A DNA stretch of 64,000 bases from positions 192,061,576-192,125,575 of the forward strand of contig OY992540.1 of the NCBI GenBank assembly GCA_963921195.1, read 5' to 3'. Each line of letters opens with the position of its first letter. Position 1 is the first letter of the stretch. The stretch comes from Pegoplata infirma. Taxonomy: Eukaryota; Arthropoda; Insecta; Diptera; Anthomyiidae. Shown piece after piece: positions 1 to 13,380 of this stretch. The notes below the pieces were generated by a model, which was not told the DNA's origin, searched no databases, and saw nothing but the letters and a program-made list of their open reading frames with translations. The translations under genes and the position numbers were made by a program.

Positions 1-1740
1 AAAAAATATTAAAGTTTTTATGAAAACATATTTTCTAAAAACCAATAATTTTCTATAAAATGTCTTATACGGTATTTACACCAACGAAAACAACTTGTTT
101 TTGAATATTTTTTTTGTTTTTTGGCAAAAACAACATAAATTTTCCATACAATTTAAAAACTGCGTTGCCAACTAAAACTGAACAAAAACTAGAATTTAGG
201 TTGTGGTCTATGCTACTATTAATTCAGTGTGAATGTTTTTTTCAATTTTCTTTTGGTAAAAACGAATGTCAAAATAAAAATATTTGTTTTTTTGTTAAAT
301 TAATATTCAAATCTTTTAAAAAAGTAAATAAATGTGTGATTTAATTTTTTTAATAACGTGTGGCTATTGTAATTTTGTGTTTTTTAGTGAATTTAGAAAA
401 TAATTAATTTGATTTGACAAACAAAAACTCTTTTTATTCGGTGTAAACAGTTTGGTTTTCCAAAATGCTTTTTTGTCAAAAACAAGTTGGTTTTTGTTTG
501 GTCTAAACATAGTATTAGAAGATTTCTCTGCTGTTTTCACAAATTTCTCTGCTGATTTCACCAAGATAATCATGACAGACTTTCAGCAAACCGTGTCTGC
601 TAAATTAAGCAGATTTCTCATATGGCTTAAAATAGGTGTTTTTTCAGCAGATTTTTCTACTGATTGGACATAGAATTTATTTTGAGTGTGTCTATCTACA
701 GAGAAGTTAAAAAATTAATTAACTTACCATTAATTTTAAATAATTTTTGCTGTTATTCCTCAACTCAAACTCTTATAACATAAAAATGTTTATAAAGTTA
801 AAAGCAGCCAAAACTCAAGTGAAGATGAAATAATATCCAATTAGCAATAATAAAAAATCCAAATATTGCAAATGGAGCGGTAACAAACAAAATGTAGTCT
901 AATACACTTTCAAAATTCTGAAATTTTATTTGTTAAGATTTTTAAAACTTAAATTCACTTTATCAGGTTTTTAAACACAATTTCAAAGTAAATGTTGGTA
1001 AAATAATATTTTTTAAATAACGTGAATATTTATAAAATTTACGCGTTTTAGCAGACATTTTTGTTTTTTAAAAAAAATGTTACAATTTTATATAAATTTT
1101 TATAAATTATTTAAGTTGTTTAAATTATTACATATTTAATAAAAAATTATTATAATATTTTAATATGGGGTTTTTAATTGCATTTTCTTCTTCAAATTGT
1201 TAAAAAATTGTATTTTTTAGTTATTTTTTATTAAAAAAACTATTTTTTTTAAATTTTTTTTAAATTTGTTTTTTATTTTTATTTCTTTTCACTTTTTTTT
1301 AATCTGGTTTATATTTAAATCATTTTGTTTTTAATTTATTCTTAATTAAATTTTTAGTTTTTTTGTTTATTTCGTTTTTTATTTTCTTTTTCATCTACCA
1401 CATCACTTTTGTTTTTAAAATTTTTATTTATTTATTAATTATTTCTTTATCTTGTTTTCTTTTTGTTTTTATTCGTCATCAACTTGCTAAAATAAATAAA
1501 CTATTAAATTATTTTTTTTTTTTTGATTAACCCAAAAAGTGTATTGAATAAAAACTACTGTGCCTGAGAGACCCACTTGCATTAAAATGGTTAAATTATT
1601 TAACTCTCTTGTGAAACATAGTGTTGAATTTAATGGCATTCTTTTAAAAGCACAAGTCTGCAATGTGGATTTGGAGAAAATTTAAAAAAAAAATAAGAAC
1701 TGGTTATATTTAGTAAAAAATTTAAGACTTAGGATTTTTA
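1..1740. other. AT-rich stretch, no gene recognised
   Basis: Very AT-rich with long T and A runs. Short open frames are present but none has a recognisable domain or codon bias. At about 520-670 there are several copies of a CTGCTGA/TCAGCAG-type motif, similar to the clearer array near 53 kb, so this part may be an old copy of that repeat. Confidence 0.5.
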
Positions 1741-2521
1741 ATATATTTTTTCTTCTCCGTAAGGCACTGAAATCGCCTTCTCTGAAGGAGCCCAGTCCTA
1801 GAAATAAAGTAAAATTGAGAAACGGTAGAAAAAAACAACGTTTGCCATACTCCCTAAATGATCCTTTAGAAAAAATGGATTGTCGAGTATTCAGGCCCTG
1901 ATTAACCTGAAGGCAATTTAGGCAACATTTTTGGGGCCCTACTCGGCGAAGAGCCCCACTCTCTGATTAGCTTTTCCGTCATCAACGTTCGGCAGTTATT
2001 TCGACACGAAATTTTAAAGTTTATAATTGCTTACGACATAATTATATTAAGTAAAAATTCTTATTAATTTTTATTAAAAAATAAAAATTGTTTTATTAGA
2101 CCTTTTAAAAATATTATATTTTAAGTAGGTTTATTCTAACTCGAGGTCATTATTTCCTTTACTAATAAAAACCATGATATTCTTATAGAATATTTTTCAA
2201 GAAAATTATTTTTCTGTTTAAATTTTCTTTATGTCGGTTATTTTTGCAAAACTTGATCAACACGTGTTTCGGAATTTGTCAGATTTCATTGTCAAGATTA
2301 TTTAGCAAATATATAAACCCTATACTAAAATTAGCAAAGGGAATTTAAATGACAAAATCGCTAATGTTCAAACTAAAATATTAATAAATATTCGACTCTA
2401 CTCCCATTGGAAATTAGAAGACGAAAATTGTACCATCGCAGTAAGATCACGATTATCAAAATATATTTAGTAAGGTTAAAAAAAAAAAACATGTCTTTTT
2501 ATACCCTCTAACCATGGTTGT
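1741..2521. other. Unassigned intergenic sequence
   Basis: A GC-richer patch at about 1755-2000 (with GGGGCCC and short inverted segments) is followed by AT-rich DNA. No open frame of note and no terminal repeat was recognised. It may be an old transposon remnant. Confidence 0.35.
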
Positions 2522-4135
2522 AGGGTTTTGAAAGAACATTCTTTCTCAGATCATGGCTACATTGAGTTTTTACTCGGGGAGCGTGGCCCGGTTAAGACAG
2601 TCTCTCGAAATCTGAAGAAAACAAACTGGGTGAAATATAGGGAAACTTTTTTTGACTTTTGGATGAAGTACCCTTATTTGAACGGCATAGTTTGGCGGAA
2701 ATTGATTGTCTGGTTGACCATATAACAAATGTTTGTAATAGTTCCCTGGATGCGTCTTGCCCTTCTGCAAAGCCTAGGGGCAAAAAAAAGCCACCTTGAT
2801 GGTCAAATGAGTTTCAGACGAGCAAAGACTCCTGCAGAAAGTTTCTTAAGAAGGCGAAATCTTCAAGAGCGGACGTGGACTATATAGGGTGCGACACAAT
2901 GTCGGAGTACTCTGTACTACAGAGTAACATCTCATAAAATAGAGACGACATCATACAAAAAATATGTAAGTGCAAAAGAGAAAGGAACAAAATCCACTCT
3001 CTGGCAAGAGTACTTCGTCATTATGAATTCAGCTTACGAGTTATAAGAAGATGATTAGAATTGCCAAATGTGATTCTTAGAAAAACTTCTGTGGAAACAT
3101 AGATGTCACTTTTAAGGCATCCAGGCTGCGCAAAGTCCTGGCTTCTTCTCCTTGTAGCCGGGGATACCTAAAAGATCCTAATAAGGTGTGTTCTACCTCC
3201 AGTGGGGAGTCGCTGGATCTCCTCCTAAACACACATATTCCGGGCAATTCCATGACGCCGTTTTAGGCTATGAAACGTTCTGACAACCAAGCATCGGAAA
3301 TTTCTTTAGAAATAATAAATATTCCAAAATTAATCTGGGCGATTAAAAGCTTTCGGCCCTATAAACCCCTGGATCTGATGGTATAATCCCGGCTGAGATG
3401 CAGCAATCTCTATACTGGATGCATAAACAGGTTGTATATTCCTTTAAAATGGAGAGACACCAAAGTCGCTTTTATCCCGATGGCTAGAAAAAATTCCCAC
3501 TGAATTCCGAAGGATTTCAGCCCAACTAGTCTGTTTCCTTTTTTGTTAAAGACGATGAACGAATGATAGACTCATACTTTCTCAGAGTGACTAGGCAAGG
3601 GTTGAGCAACGAAAACAGCTATTCATGAGCTCGTTGGTACGATCGAGAGATCGCTTTTGGTAAAAGAGTACACTTTGGTAGCCTTTCTTAATATAGAGGC
3701 TGGTTTCAAAAATGCATCCCAGACTCGATATCTTTGGTATGAGAGTAAAGCGTGGGATCATTTTAATGATGGAAAATCTAATTTCCAGTAGACGTAAATT
3801 GGACCTAATTGGAAGCTTATATTATATCTCAATTTGTCAATAGGAGCACACCACTTCTTTCGCCACTTCTTTGGAACATGGCAGTGAATTTAATGCTGCT
3901 CTCTCTAGAAGCACGTGGTTGTCATGTCGCATAAGCTGACGATGTCACTATAGCGGTAAAGAGAAAGGACCTGCTAAAATTAGGGGTTATTCTTCAGGGT
4001 TCTCTGAAAGATCTGCCTAAACGGGAAAGAGAATGTGGTCGATTTCTATGGATGGCACTGAAATTGTCTTTTGAGATGAAGCCAAATATCTCTAAGTATT
4101 TCTATGTAGATAGAAAGTTAAATTTCATGGGTAAT
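2522..4135 (+). pseudogene. LINE (non-LTR retrotransposon) copy 1, endonuclease end to reverse transcriptase, decayed
   Basis: Broken coding sequence of a non-LTR retrotransposon. The frame at 2528-2725 starts with a SDHGYIEF motif, which resembles the end of an APE-type endonuclease (SDH.Y). Around 3080-3265 the translation matches the minus-strand copy at 18521-18709 (shared SxRxxKVLAxSPC and SSGESLDxLLxTxxxGNSMTPF). The reverse-transcriptase palm appears at 3870-3960, where a WNxAVNLMLLSLEARGCHVA segment corresponds to the stretch before the YADD box; the box itself is damaged. Frameshifts and stops make it non-functional. Clade is inferred as I/LOA/R1-like because an RNase H domain follows downstream. 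Confidence 0.75.
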
Positions 4136-4149
4136 ATTGAGGAATTGGT

Positions 4150-4338
4150 AGCGTGCTAGCCTTTGAACGTGGTGGTCGTGGGTTCGATTCCCACCAGAAC
4201 CCTTGTTTTTTTTTTGCTACAACGAGACGACGGTCGTTGTTACCAGTTCTCGGTTAGGTTGAATTTATTAAAAATGAGTTGTTAATAATTAGAGAGAATA
4301 AATAAATAAAAATAATTGATCATGTGATCAAAACTATT
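4150..4338 (+). mobile_element. tRNA-derived SINE inserted in LINE copy 1, 14-bp target duplication
   Basis: The LINE text 'attgaggaaytggt' occurs on both sides (4136-4149 and 4339-4352, one mismatch), which marks a retroposed insertion. The body opens with a tRNA-like A-box region (TAGCGTGCTAGC) and has a perfect B box GGTTCGATTCC with a 5-bp T stem (GTGGG/CCCAC) at about 4188-4206. A T-run follows at 4208, and the tail is A-rich (AAATAAATAAATAAAAATAA). The aligned minus-strand LINE copy (about 17115) has no insertion here, confirming the empty site. The 5' part of the tRNA is missing or overlaps the duplication. Confidence 0.8.
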
Positions 4339-4377
4339 ATTGAGGAACTGGTGAAAAAGCAAATATTGCTTTATATA

Positions 4378-4606
4378 CACCCAAAAAAAAACGTGGGTAT
4401 TTAATACTAAAAATTTAACTAATTTTAGTCCAAAAGGACCTAGTGCAGAAATTGGTAACCAATACTAAAATTTTTAACTAATATTAGTCAAATCCAGTAA
4501 AAATTACTAATGTTAGTACTTTGAAGATACTAAAATTAGTAACGAATTAGTAGATTTTCGTACAATATCACTTACTAAACCTTTTACTGTAGAATTATTT
4601 TGAGTG
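4378..4606. mobile_element. Short TA-target MITE in LINE copy 1
   Basis: LINE text breaks at TA (4376-4377) and resumes after TA (4607-4608). The ends are CACCCAAA and TTTGAGTG, imperfect inverted termini of the CACTCAAA type that recurs in this window. The inside contains many TTAGTA/TACTAA motifs. No coding capacity. Confidence 0.7.
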
Positions 4607-4675
4607 TACCTGTTAAAGGGCCATTGGGCCCTAAAATCGCTAATTGGATTTATACTGCAGTCGTGCTCTGCTGTA

Positions 4676-5071
4676 CACTAAGAAAATTATGTCATTAACT
4701 GTTTGTAGGTTATTTTAAAAAGTAATCAGTAAAGTCATTTTAAAAGAAAAATCACTTATTTTATAAAGGATTTAATTTTTTTACTGTTTCTGTAGTTTAA
4801 AAAAAATAATTTACTGTATTAAAAACGAATTTTCTGTTACATTTAATTTCGGCAGTAAAAAATTTCTTCTATAGTTTTACTGTTTTTCAATACAAAATAA
4901 CTGAATATTCACTAGTTTTTTAATGTTTTGGTTAGTCATTAAATTAACAGTTAAAATTGACTGTAATGTGTTTTTATTTTAAATGAAAAAACAGTGGAAT
5001 GGTTTTTAAATAAAATTTCATTTGTTTTAAGTGAATATTCACTGGAATTTACCTACATAATTTTTTGAGTG
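4676..5071. mobile_element. TA-target MITE (CACTAAGAAAATTATG ends) in LINE copy 1
   Basis: Flanked by TA at 4674-4675 and 5072-5073. The left end CACTAAGAAAATTATGT pairs with the right end ACATAATTTTTTGAGTG. The LINE frame before (…YTAVVRSAV) continues directly after (WQRKLCLYLEG…), so the insertion is precise. The interior is AT-rich with TTACTGT/ACAGTAA-type motifs. A relative lies at 27266-27567. Confidence 0.85.
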
Positions 5072-5073
5072 TA

Positions 5074-5760
5074 TGGCAAAGAAAACTATGTCTTTATCTC
5101 GAAGGTGCAGAGAATAGCGCCGATGTGTATCACTGGTGCTCTTTGTACTATACCCACAGCTGCATTCGAAATTCACCTTCACCTAATACCATTGGCCATA
5201 TTGGGTGGGCAGTATGCGGCTACGTCGGCAATTCGAATGAATAGCACACTGCAATGAACGAGCAGCAATTGTGGTATTTAAAAAGATAAAAATACCACAA
5301 TATGTAGACTGTGCTCCCTCTATTAACCTTTTTGAGCGCCACTATGATACCATCCATGGAGTCTTGGATGAGGGGCATTCCGTGTAGTAAAGCTTCCCTA
5401 AATTTTTACACAGATGGATCGAAGCTACACGAACAAGTTGGCTTTGGAGTATAATCGGAAGAACTTAGGTTGAGCATGGCTCGATGATTGCCGATTAATA
5501 ACAGCGTTTACCAGGCAGATGTGCTGGCAATAAAGGAACTGGCAGACTGGTTGAGTTGCAATATCTTGTCTACAAAAGCAGTTAACATTTATTCTTACAG
5601 TCAAGCTGCTGTCAAGTCCCTGAAGTCAATGTTTCTGAAAATAAAATCTGCCCTGTACTGCCGCACGCCTTTAAATGAGATGGCCGAGCAGTTTAACAAA
5701 AGAGACGTATGTACGGGATTGAAACATTCCAGGAAATTGCAAAACCGATGAGCTTGCACG
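5074..5760 (+). pseudogene. LINE copy 1 continued: connector and RNase H domain, decayed
   Basis: Continuation of the same LINE after the MITE. 5085-5260 encodes a KVQRIAPMCITGAL…LHLIPLAILG connector that resembles the segment after the RT thumb in copies 2 and 3. The frame 5488-5751 is an RNase H-like domain: VYQADVLAIKELADWLS, then NIYSYSQAAVKSLKSMF, where the usual catalytic D of the 'SDSQAA' box is Y. A KTDELAR-like motif follows at about 5738-5762. RNase H supports an I/LOA/R1-type LINE. The lost catalytic residue and frame breaks mean it is dead. Confidence 0.75.
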
Positions 5761-5825
5761 ACCGCAAACTACCAACAGAATTGAAATGTGTTGGTATGCC
5801 TCTAGAAGGTTATCTTAGTTTAGGG

Positions 5826-6065
5826 TGGCGGTGCCAGATGGGCACTCCGCATAGACCAATTGGTCCATAGCGATACCACAAAACTTTTTCCGCTTATCAG
5901 TGTAAACTAAATACATTGACCTTCATTGCGAATTGTTTTAAACTTTTCAAGTCTATCCTCGTTATTTCCTCCAAACTCTCGAACTGTGAACTTCCCATAA
6001 TTGATAGTCGAGTTCGTGCCAAAGCCGAGCAGTGACACAGGATGTGTTCAATGGCTTTTGGGACA
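5826..6065 (-). pseudogene. 3' end of a further LINE copy, minus strand
   Basis: On the minus strand, 6065-5930 encodes EAIEHILCHCSALARTRLS…, matching the Cys/His-rich C-terminal end common in such LINE ORF2 proteins. It is followed by a non-coding tail with GGTATCGCTATGGACCAATT, the same 3' sequence seen in the truncated LINE at 52220-52525. Only the 3' end is present. Confidence 0.6.
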
Positions 6066-6170
6066 ATTTCAAACAAAAATCATTGATTCTGGAATGTTAA
6101 GTAGAACCGGTTTCAGGGTGCGTTCTGGAACCGATTATTTGGAACAGAAAATTTTGCTGGGTAGTGCATA
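6066..6170. repeat. Dispersed repeat fragment shared with 33270-33380
   Basis: The segment with CATTGATTCTGGAATGTTAA and ACCGATTATTTGGAACAGAA recurs in reverse complement at about 33270-33380. It is probably a piece of a transposon of the type at 32869-33864. Confidence 0.55.
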
Positions 6171-7053
6171 ACCCAGCCTCTAGATTTGGGTGCGTAAGTG
6201 AATTTTGACTCACACTCACTAATGCTTTAACAAACAGTAATTAGTCACTCCCGTAATTTTTTTTTACTCAAGCTCACAAAATACTCACTCGTGACTCACG
6301 CTAGATTCAATCACGCTCATGCAATAAAATATCTTGCAAAAAAATATTTTTATGACATTTAACCTAATTGAAAACTAATGGGCAAAGTGACATTATTTTT
6401 CCATTCACAAATATGTCACAGAACTAGAATTTGCCCTCTGGCTTCGTTTAGGCTCTAACCCGGCTTTGAGTTGTTACACAACCATTACAGAAACTTGAAT
6501 GTTTAGAGTTTCAAAAATTGCAAAATGTGACTCTCAGGCACAAGTTCGTCTTTAAGGGTTAAACAATATTTGTGGTATTTATTTAGTATTTTTTTAAATC
6601 ATTTCGAGTTTTATGATTCTTTTAAGATCACTGATAATTTTTTTTTTTCACTTTTTAATAAATTCGGATAATTATTATTTTTTTAATAATTTAAATTTTT
6701 TGCATTTTCAACTTATTCCAGTTATTACAAACTAGAGTTTAATATTTGTTTTAGTAAATTTTCAATTTTGTTTACATTTTTTTTTTTGAATTGTAAGCAT
6801 TTTCAATATTTTTTAATAAATTTTTGTAATTTTTCTTTTCATAAAATAATTTTTTTTACTTGTTTTTATAGGTTTTTTTCTTCTTTTTTTAAATATTTTT
6901 CTTCTAAAAAATTTGTTTTTGTTTAATAATATTTTTTTTTTAATAATTTTTAATTAATTTAGCACTTTTTTAATAAATTTTCTAAATTTTTTTTGTTTAT
7001 TCCAATTGTAACAAAAAATCACGTAAATAACACAAACAAAAAAAAAACTAATT
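6171..7053. other. Gene-free AT-rich stretch
   Basis: First part (6180-6560) has mixed composition with repeated 'actcac' words. The remainder is long T/A runs. No coding frame, tRNA or clear transposon end was seen. Confidence 0.45.
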
Positions 7054-7260
7054 ATGTTTTTCTTTCATCATCACTATTGTGTATTTTCTTCTTATAATTC
7101 TAATTCAGTATTTTTGTTTTATTATTGCCAAACCGCTCGACCAAAGAAAAAAAACGTACCGAACGAGGCGCGCTTACGTACTCATCAGCCAGTCAATGAC
7201 AGTGATATGGTAGAATATTGTACAAACTGTGCTGTGTGTATAGTAGAGGAGTAAGTAAAG
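7054..7260 (+). other. GC-richer unique patch, possible non-coding or short exon
   Basis: Unlike its neighbours, 7125-7250 is balanced in composition, includes GAGGCGCGCTTACGTACTCA, and matches none of the repeats in this window. A 66-codon frame spans 7054-7254 but begins with a low-complexity FFFHHHYCVFSS stretch. A canonical-looking splice donor GTAAGT occurs at 7250-7255. It could be a 5' exon of a plus-strand transcript whose other exons lie elsewhere. This is a weak inference. Confidence 0.25.
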
Positions 7261-7740
7261 TGTTTTTTTCCGCTGTATTTCGTATTTTGTGGATGGAAAT
7301 TGTACAATATTTAACTGTAGCGTACATTGTGTAGTGAATTTATGTGTTTAAAATTCTCTTACCCCTGTGTGGTGGTTTTTCTAAATTTTATTGTGAAATT
7401 AATGAAAGAGTATGAAAAAGAGTGTCACTTTGCTCTTCTCTTTATAAATTTGATAAAATGTGTTTGCTTGTGGGGTTTTTACGTAGATTAATGCAAAACG
7501 GAATTGCTACAAAAACATTAAGAGAAAAGTTCATTCACATCGTTGGGCTAACGAACGCTTAGTTGTAGGGTTTTGTACATTTTTTTTATAATGCTGATTT
7601 TGTTGTTTTTTTTTTTAATTTTTTTCTTCGTTTTAGTTTGTGTTGTAGTATTTTTCATTTGTTTTGTTTTTGCATTCAGAGTTGCCGGTTAAGAGAGGTT
7701 ATCCCCAATTAAGGTATTTTTGATTTGTAATTGGGGATGG
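7261..7740. other. Gene-free interval
   Basis: Mixed sequence without repeats shared inside the window; T-rich toward 7620. Nothing coding was recognised. If the patch before it is an exon, this would be intron. Confidence 0.4.
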
Positions 7741-8296
7741 TGACTTTTCAGGAATTTTTTTAGCTTCTTCAAAACACCGGGCTCGGACGGGATCTATCAT
7801 TATTCCTCAACTGATAAGATATTTTAGGTCCAGCCTTTTATTAGGCTACATCCCGGAACCTTGAAGAGGGGTAAAAGTGGTATTTATACCTAAGGCTGGG
7901 GAAAAAATATTGGACTGCTGGAAAAACTATTGGACTGGTGGAAAAACTATTGGACTGCTTTATCAGAGAAACCTTTTTGAATAGCAACCGATACATAAGT
8001 TTCAATTTGCATATCAACCGGGTAAATCTACTGAAACTGCAGTCAATTTTGTTGTTAGACAATTGGCCATGGAATCAAAAACAAATTGCCCTCTGCGCCT
8101 TTATCGATACAAGGAACTTTGGATACTACATCTTATGATGCTATTAAGAAAACTGTGATAAGAAAGAATATTCTTTTGCTTATAATAAATTGGACTCTGG
8201 AGATGTCAACATCCAGAGCAAATACGTTTGAACTTGGCGGTACATCTACGACCATCAACGCTTCAAGGGGATGCCCACAAGGTGATGTCTTATAAC
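7741..8296 (+). pseudogene. LINE copy 2, 5' part of reverse transcriptase (split by an insertion)
   Basis: Translation shows RT motifs in order: a FKTPGSDGIY block at 7767-7797, then LGYIP.TLKRGKSGIYT.GWGK (7843-7900), then the palm region CAFIDTRNF/GTLDTTSYDAIKK at 8095-8150 (the family's aspartate-bearing 'FLDIEGAFD' box, mutated) and RGCPQGDVL at 8262-8294. The frame is cut right after 'QGDVL' by the element at 8297-15444 and resumes at 15453 with PLLWTLVIDELLEEL (internal stops tolerated). Non-functional. Confidence 0.8.
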
Positions 8297-9087
8297 TAGG
8301 GTGACCAATTTTTTTCTTAACTCAAATCAGTACGCACAAGGTTTTATGTTTTTTTTCTAGAAATAACTCTCTGAAAACTGTTTTCTGTGGGAAAACACTG
8401 ATGATTTTTGAGCAACATTGATGATTTTTCCAACACTGAAAAAGTTTCACTTAAACTACCAAACTTGGGGTCAATAAGTATTCAGTAAAAACAAGTGTTA
8501 AAAACAACTGTTATAAACTGTGTCGTTATTTTGCCAACAATTTAGTTGACTACAAACAACTTCATTTGAATGTTTTGATCGTTTCGGTGCAGAAAATATA
8601 ACAAAAACCCACAGGTTTTGTGAATAAAAAGTCCACAGATTATTAGGACTTTTAATAACTCTTCCTTTTAGAAAACTTCCCAGATAACAAGCAAATCTTT
8701 TTTAAACAGACCTGATGTTCTGAGCGCTTTTTCTAATAAATTCGTACGACATTACCTCTTCGATCATCAAAGAATGATTTTATTCATCCAATTACATTAT
8801 CATTCTAAAAAAATTAAAAAATTCCATCATCCCGTGAACTTTTCGTTTTAGTAAACCTCAGAGATTCTGTGCGCCTTTTCATATAAATTTATGAAGATCA
8901 AAATAACCTCACGCTCAGACACATTTTTGCGTTAAGGAACCGCTTGATTTTCGAATTCTAAGCTCTTTAGGATACATTATAAATTATCTTATTGTCAGAA
9001 TTAAGTCTTTAAAAACTACCTTGAAGACTTATTTTATGGAAACTCAAGTTTTTGTACAGAATTTTCGAATAAAATTATTTTTTACTA

Positions 9088-11672
9088 GCTGTTTTGTACC
9101 CGGCGTTGCCCGGGTTGAAAAAAATATTATATAATGAATGAGTTTTTTATTAGTCAGTTTAGCTACTACTTCATGACTTTTCACTGGTGAATATAAACCT
9201 ATTCCTGAGGTTTGGTCGATTTTTTTCGACTTCGCTTATCGTCGGGAACATTGTGAGTACGTGTTCTTCCGTCATGGGAACAAACCTTCTTGATTGGCTG
9301 GAGTGTGTGATGCGGGCCGTTCAAAAAAAGTTATTCGACCATCATAAAAACCTTTTTTAACAAAAAAAAATCAAAAACGTTTTTTTTAACAAAAAAAAAA
9401 AAATCAAAACGTTTTTTTGCACCTTGTTTGGAACTTCCCGATTTCAAATCAAAAAAGAACCCAAAGACATTGCCCAGCAGGTGCAATACTTTTGTGAGTT
9501 AATGTTGGCCATAAAAGGCAACTGTTACGACCCCGACGCAAAGCTAAATAGAAAAACGAATAATCGCCCCACACCAAAATTAATGTTTTTCTTTAATGGC
9601 TTTTAAAAGGAACCTATAGTTCCCTCCTCGGTTAGCACTTTATGTGGTGAAAACTTCAATAAAGATATAACTTTCACAATAGTTCAAGTGGGTCTGGCAT
9701 TTAACGCATCTAGTTCAATTTTGGTCTCATGTGACCTATAGTTCCCCTATTGGGGAACTAATTTTGTTCAGCAGGCTTTCCACGTTTGCGGAACTGGCAG
9801 ACATAACTCTCACTAAAGTACAAAGGGGTGTGCCATTATATGCCTTTTGTATCAATCGCTATTTAATATTGTCTATAGCACTATTTGTGTTGAAAATTTC
9901 ATTGAAATCGGCTTAACTGTTTTCAGGTTCTAATGTGGCAGTAGTGTTTAAAGGAATTGGTTAAGCCGTTTTTGCATGATAGCAAATAAGCTAGAAATAA
10001 CGTCCTGTATATTACAAATTGATGTGGCATTTTACTTTAATTTGTCTCATCGCATTTTATATGGAATATAGTTACGAAACAGGAAAAAATATTTTTTAAT
10101 TTAATACAAAAGGGTGCGGCATTTTAAGCCCCTTTGCCCGATCGCCGCGGTAAGTACCAACTGTGGTGAAATTTGCTTAAAATTGGTTTCACCGTTAACG
10201 CGTGAGTACGGATCAGGCAAAAATAAATTTTAATGTATTATAAAGGGGCGTCAATTCACGCCTTTGTCTGGTGGTGTCTATAGTTTCCGCCTCAATAATT
10301 ACTAACTGTGGTGAAAATTATAACAACATCGGGTTCGTTGTTTAAGCGTGATTACGGTACGGCAGAAAAAACGTTCAGTACATTGCAAAAGGCGTGGCAG
10401 TTGATACAGACTAAAGTTCTCGCCTCTGTTAGTACTATCTATGGAAAAAGTTTTGTTAAAATCGGTTTAGTCGTTTAATCGTTATTAAGGAATAGGCAGA
10501 AACACTTTCAGTATAGTATAAAGGCTCGTGTCAATTTACACCCCCTTTGTCCAAGCGCGCTCTATTTTAATCTTTAGTTCCCGCCTCGGTAAGTACTTAC
10601 TATCTGTGGTAAAAATTTCATTCTAATTGGTGTAGCAGTTATGCTAGATTACGAAACAGACAGAAATAGCGTTCAATAAAATATTTTTTTTTAAAATCAG
10701 TATAGTCGTTTAAGCATGATAACGGAACATGCGGATAAAACTTTCAGTATAGTACAAAGGGGCATGGCATTTATAATAATCTATAGTTTCCGCCTCGGTT
10801 AGTACTACCTTTGGTAAAAATTTCATTAAAATCGGTTCTGCCATTTATGCGTGATTACGGAACAGGAAGAAATAACTTTCAATGTAATAGAAAGGGGCGT
10901 GGCATTTTACGCCTCTTTTTCGATCGCCCATTTTTCCGATCGCGAATTTTTCTGACTTATAGTTTCCGCCTCGGTTTGTACTATCTGTGGTGAAAATTTC
11001 ATGAAAATCGGTTCAGCCGTTTTTCCGTTATTGCAGGACAGGCAGATATAGCTTTAGCATGGTACAAAGGGGCGTGGCATTTTACGCCCCTATTTCCGAT
11101 CGCGGTCGCTTATGGCCTATAGTTCCGTCTCGATTAGTACTATCCGTGGTGAAAATTTCATGAAAATCGGTTCAGCCGTTTTTCCGTTATTGTCTGACAG
11201 GCTGATATAGCTTTAGCATGGTACAAAGGGGCGTGGCATTTTACGCCCCTTTGTCCGATCGCGGTCGCTTATGGCCTATAGTTCCCGTCTCGGTTAGTAC
11301 TGCCTGTGGTGAAAATTCCATGAAAATGGGTTCAGCCGTTGTTCCGTTATTGCCGGACAGGCAAATATAGCTTTAGCATGGTACAAAGGGGCGTGTCATT
11401 TTACACCCCTTTTTCCGATCGCGGTCGCTTATGGCCTATAGTTACCGCTTTGGTTAGTACTATCTGTGGTGAAAATTTCATGAAAATCGGTTAAGCCGTT
11501 ATTCCATTATTGTCTGACAGGCAGATTTAGCTTTAGCATGTTACAAAGGGGCGTGGCATTTTACGCCCCTTTTTCCGATCGCGTTCGCTTATGGCCTATA
11601 GTTCCCGCCTCGGTACTATCTGTGGTGAAAATTTCAAGAAAATCGGTTAAGCCGTTCTGTACTTATTGCGGA
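9088..11672 (+). repeat. Composite repeat: CCCGGCGTTGCCCGGG head, then ~160-bp tandem units
   Basis: Begins ACTAGCTGTTTTGTACCC followed by the palindromic CCCGGCGTTGCCCGGG (9101-9116), a kind of block I associate with dispersed arthropod repeats but cannot name. From about 9600, units recur that contain 'tagttcccgcctcggttag', 'gtggtgaaaatttcat', 'aaaatcggttcagccgtt' and 'ggggcgtggcattttacgcc'. The last units are spaced 159-160 bp (GCAGATATAG words at 11042, 11201, 11361, 11521); earlier ones are more diverged. The array leads directly into the CAGA microsatellite. Confidence 0.8.
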
Positions 11673-13230
<1,558 letters not shown>

Positions 13231-13261
13231 CAACAATCAGATTTATAATATTAATAGGGAT

Positions 13262-13380
13262 GTTGAAATGTTCAATCTGTACATATTTCAAAAAATCAGT
13301 TCAAATCAGTACAACGTTTTTTTTATCAGTACACGAGATCAAAAATCAGTACATCGTCACCTAAAATGCAAAACGCCCTA
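13262..13380. repeat. Internal copy of the hAT element terminus
   Basis: Contains repeated ATCAGTAC words and ATCGTCACCTAAAATGCAAA, which is the reverse complement of 15390-15432 at the right end of the host element. This implies that the 8.3-13.26 kb segment was inserted into, or rearranged with, a shorter original element (left end 8297-8340, body 13262-15444). Confidence 0.6.

Noticed and set aside
4150..4206. Functional tRNA gene
   Set aside because: The 5' acceptor and part of the D arm are missing; the target duplication and A-rich tail show a SINE.
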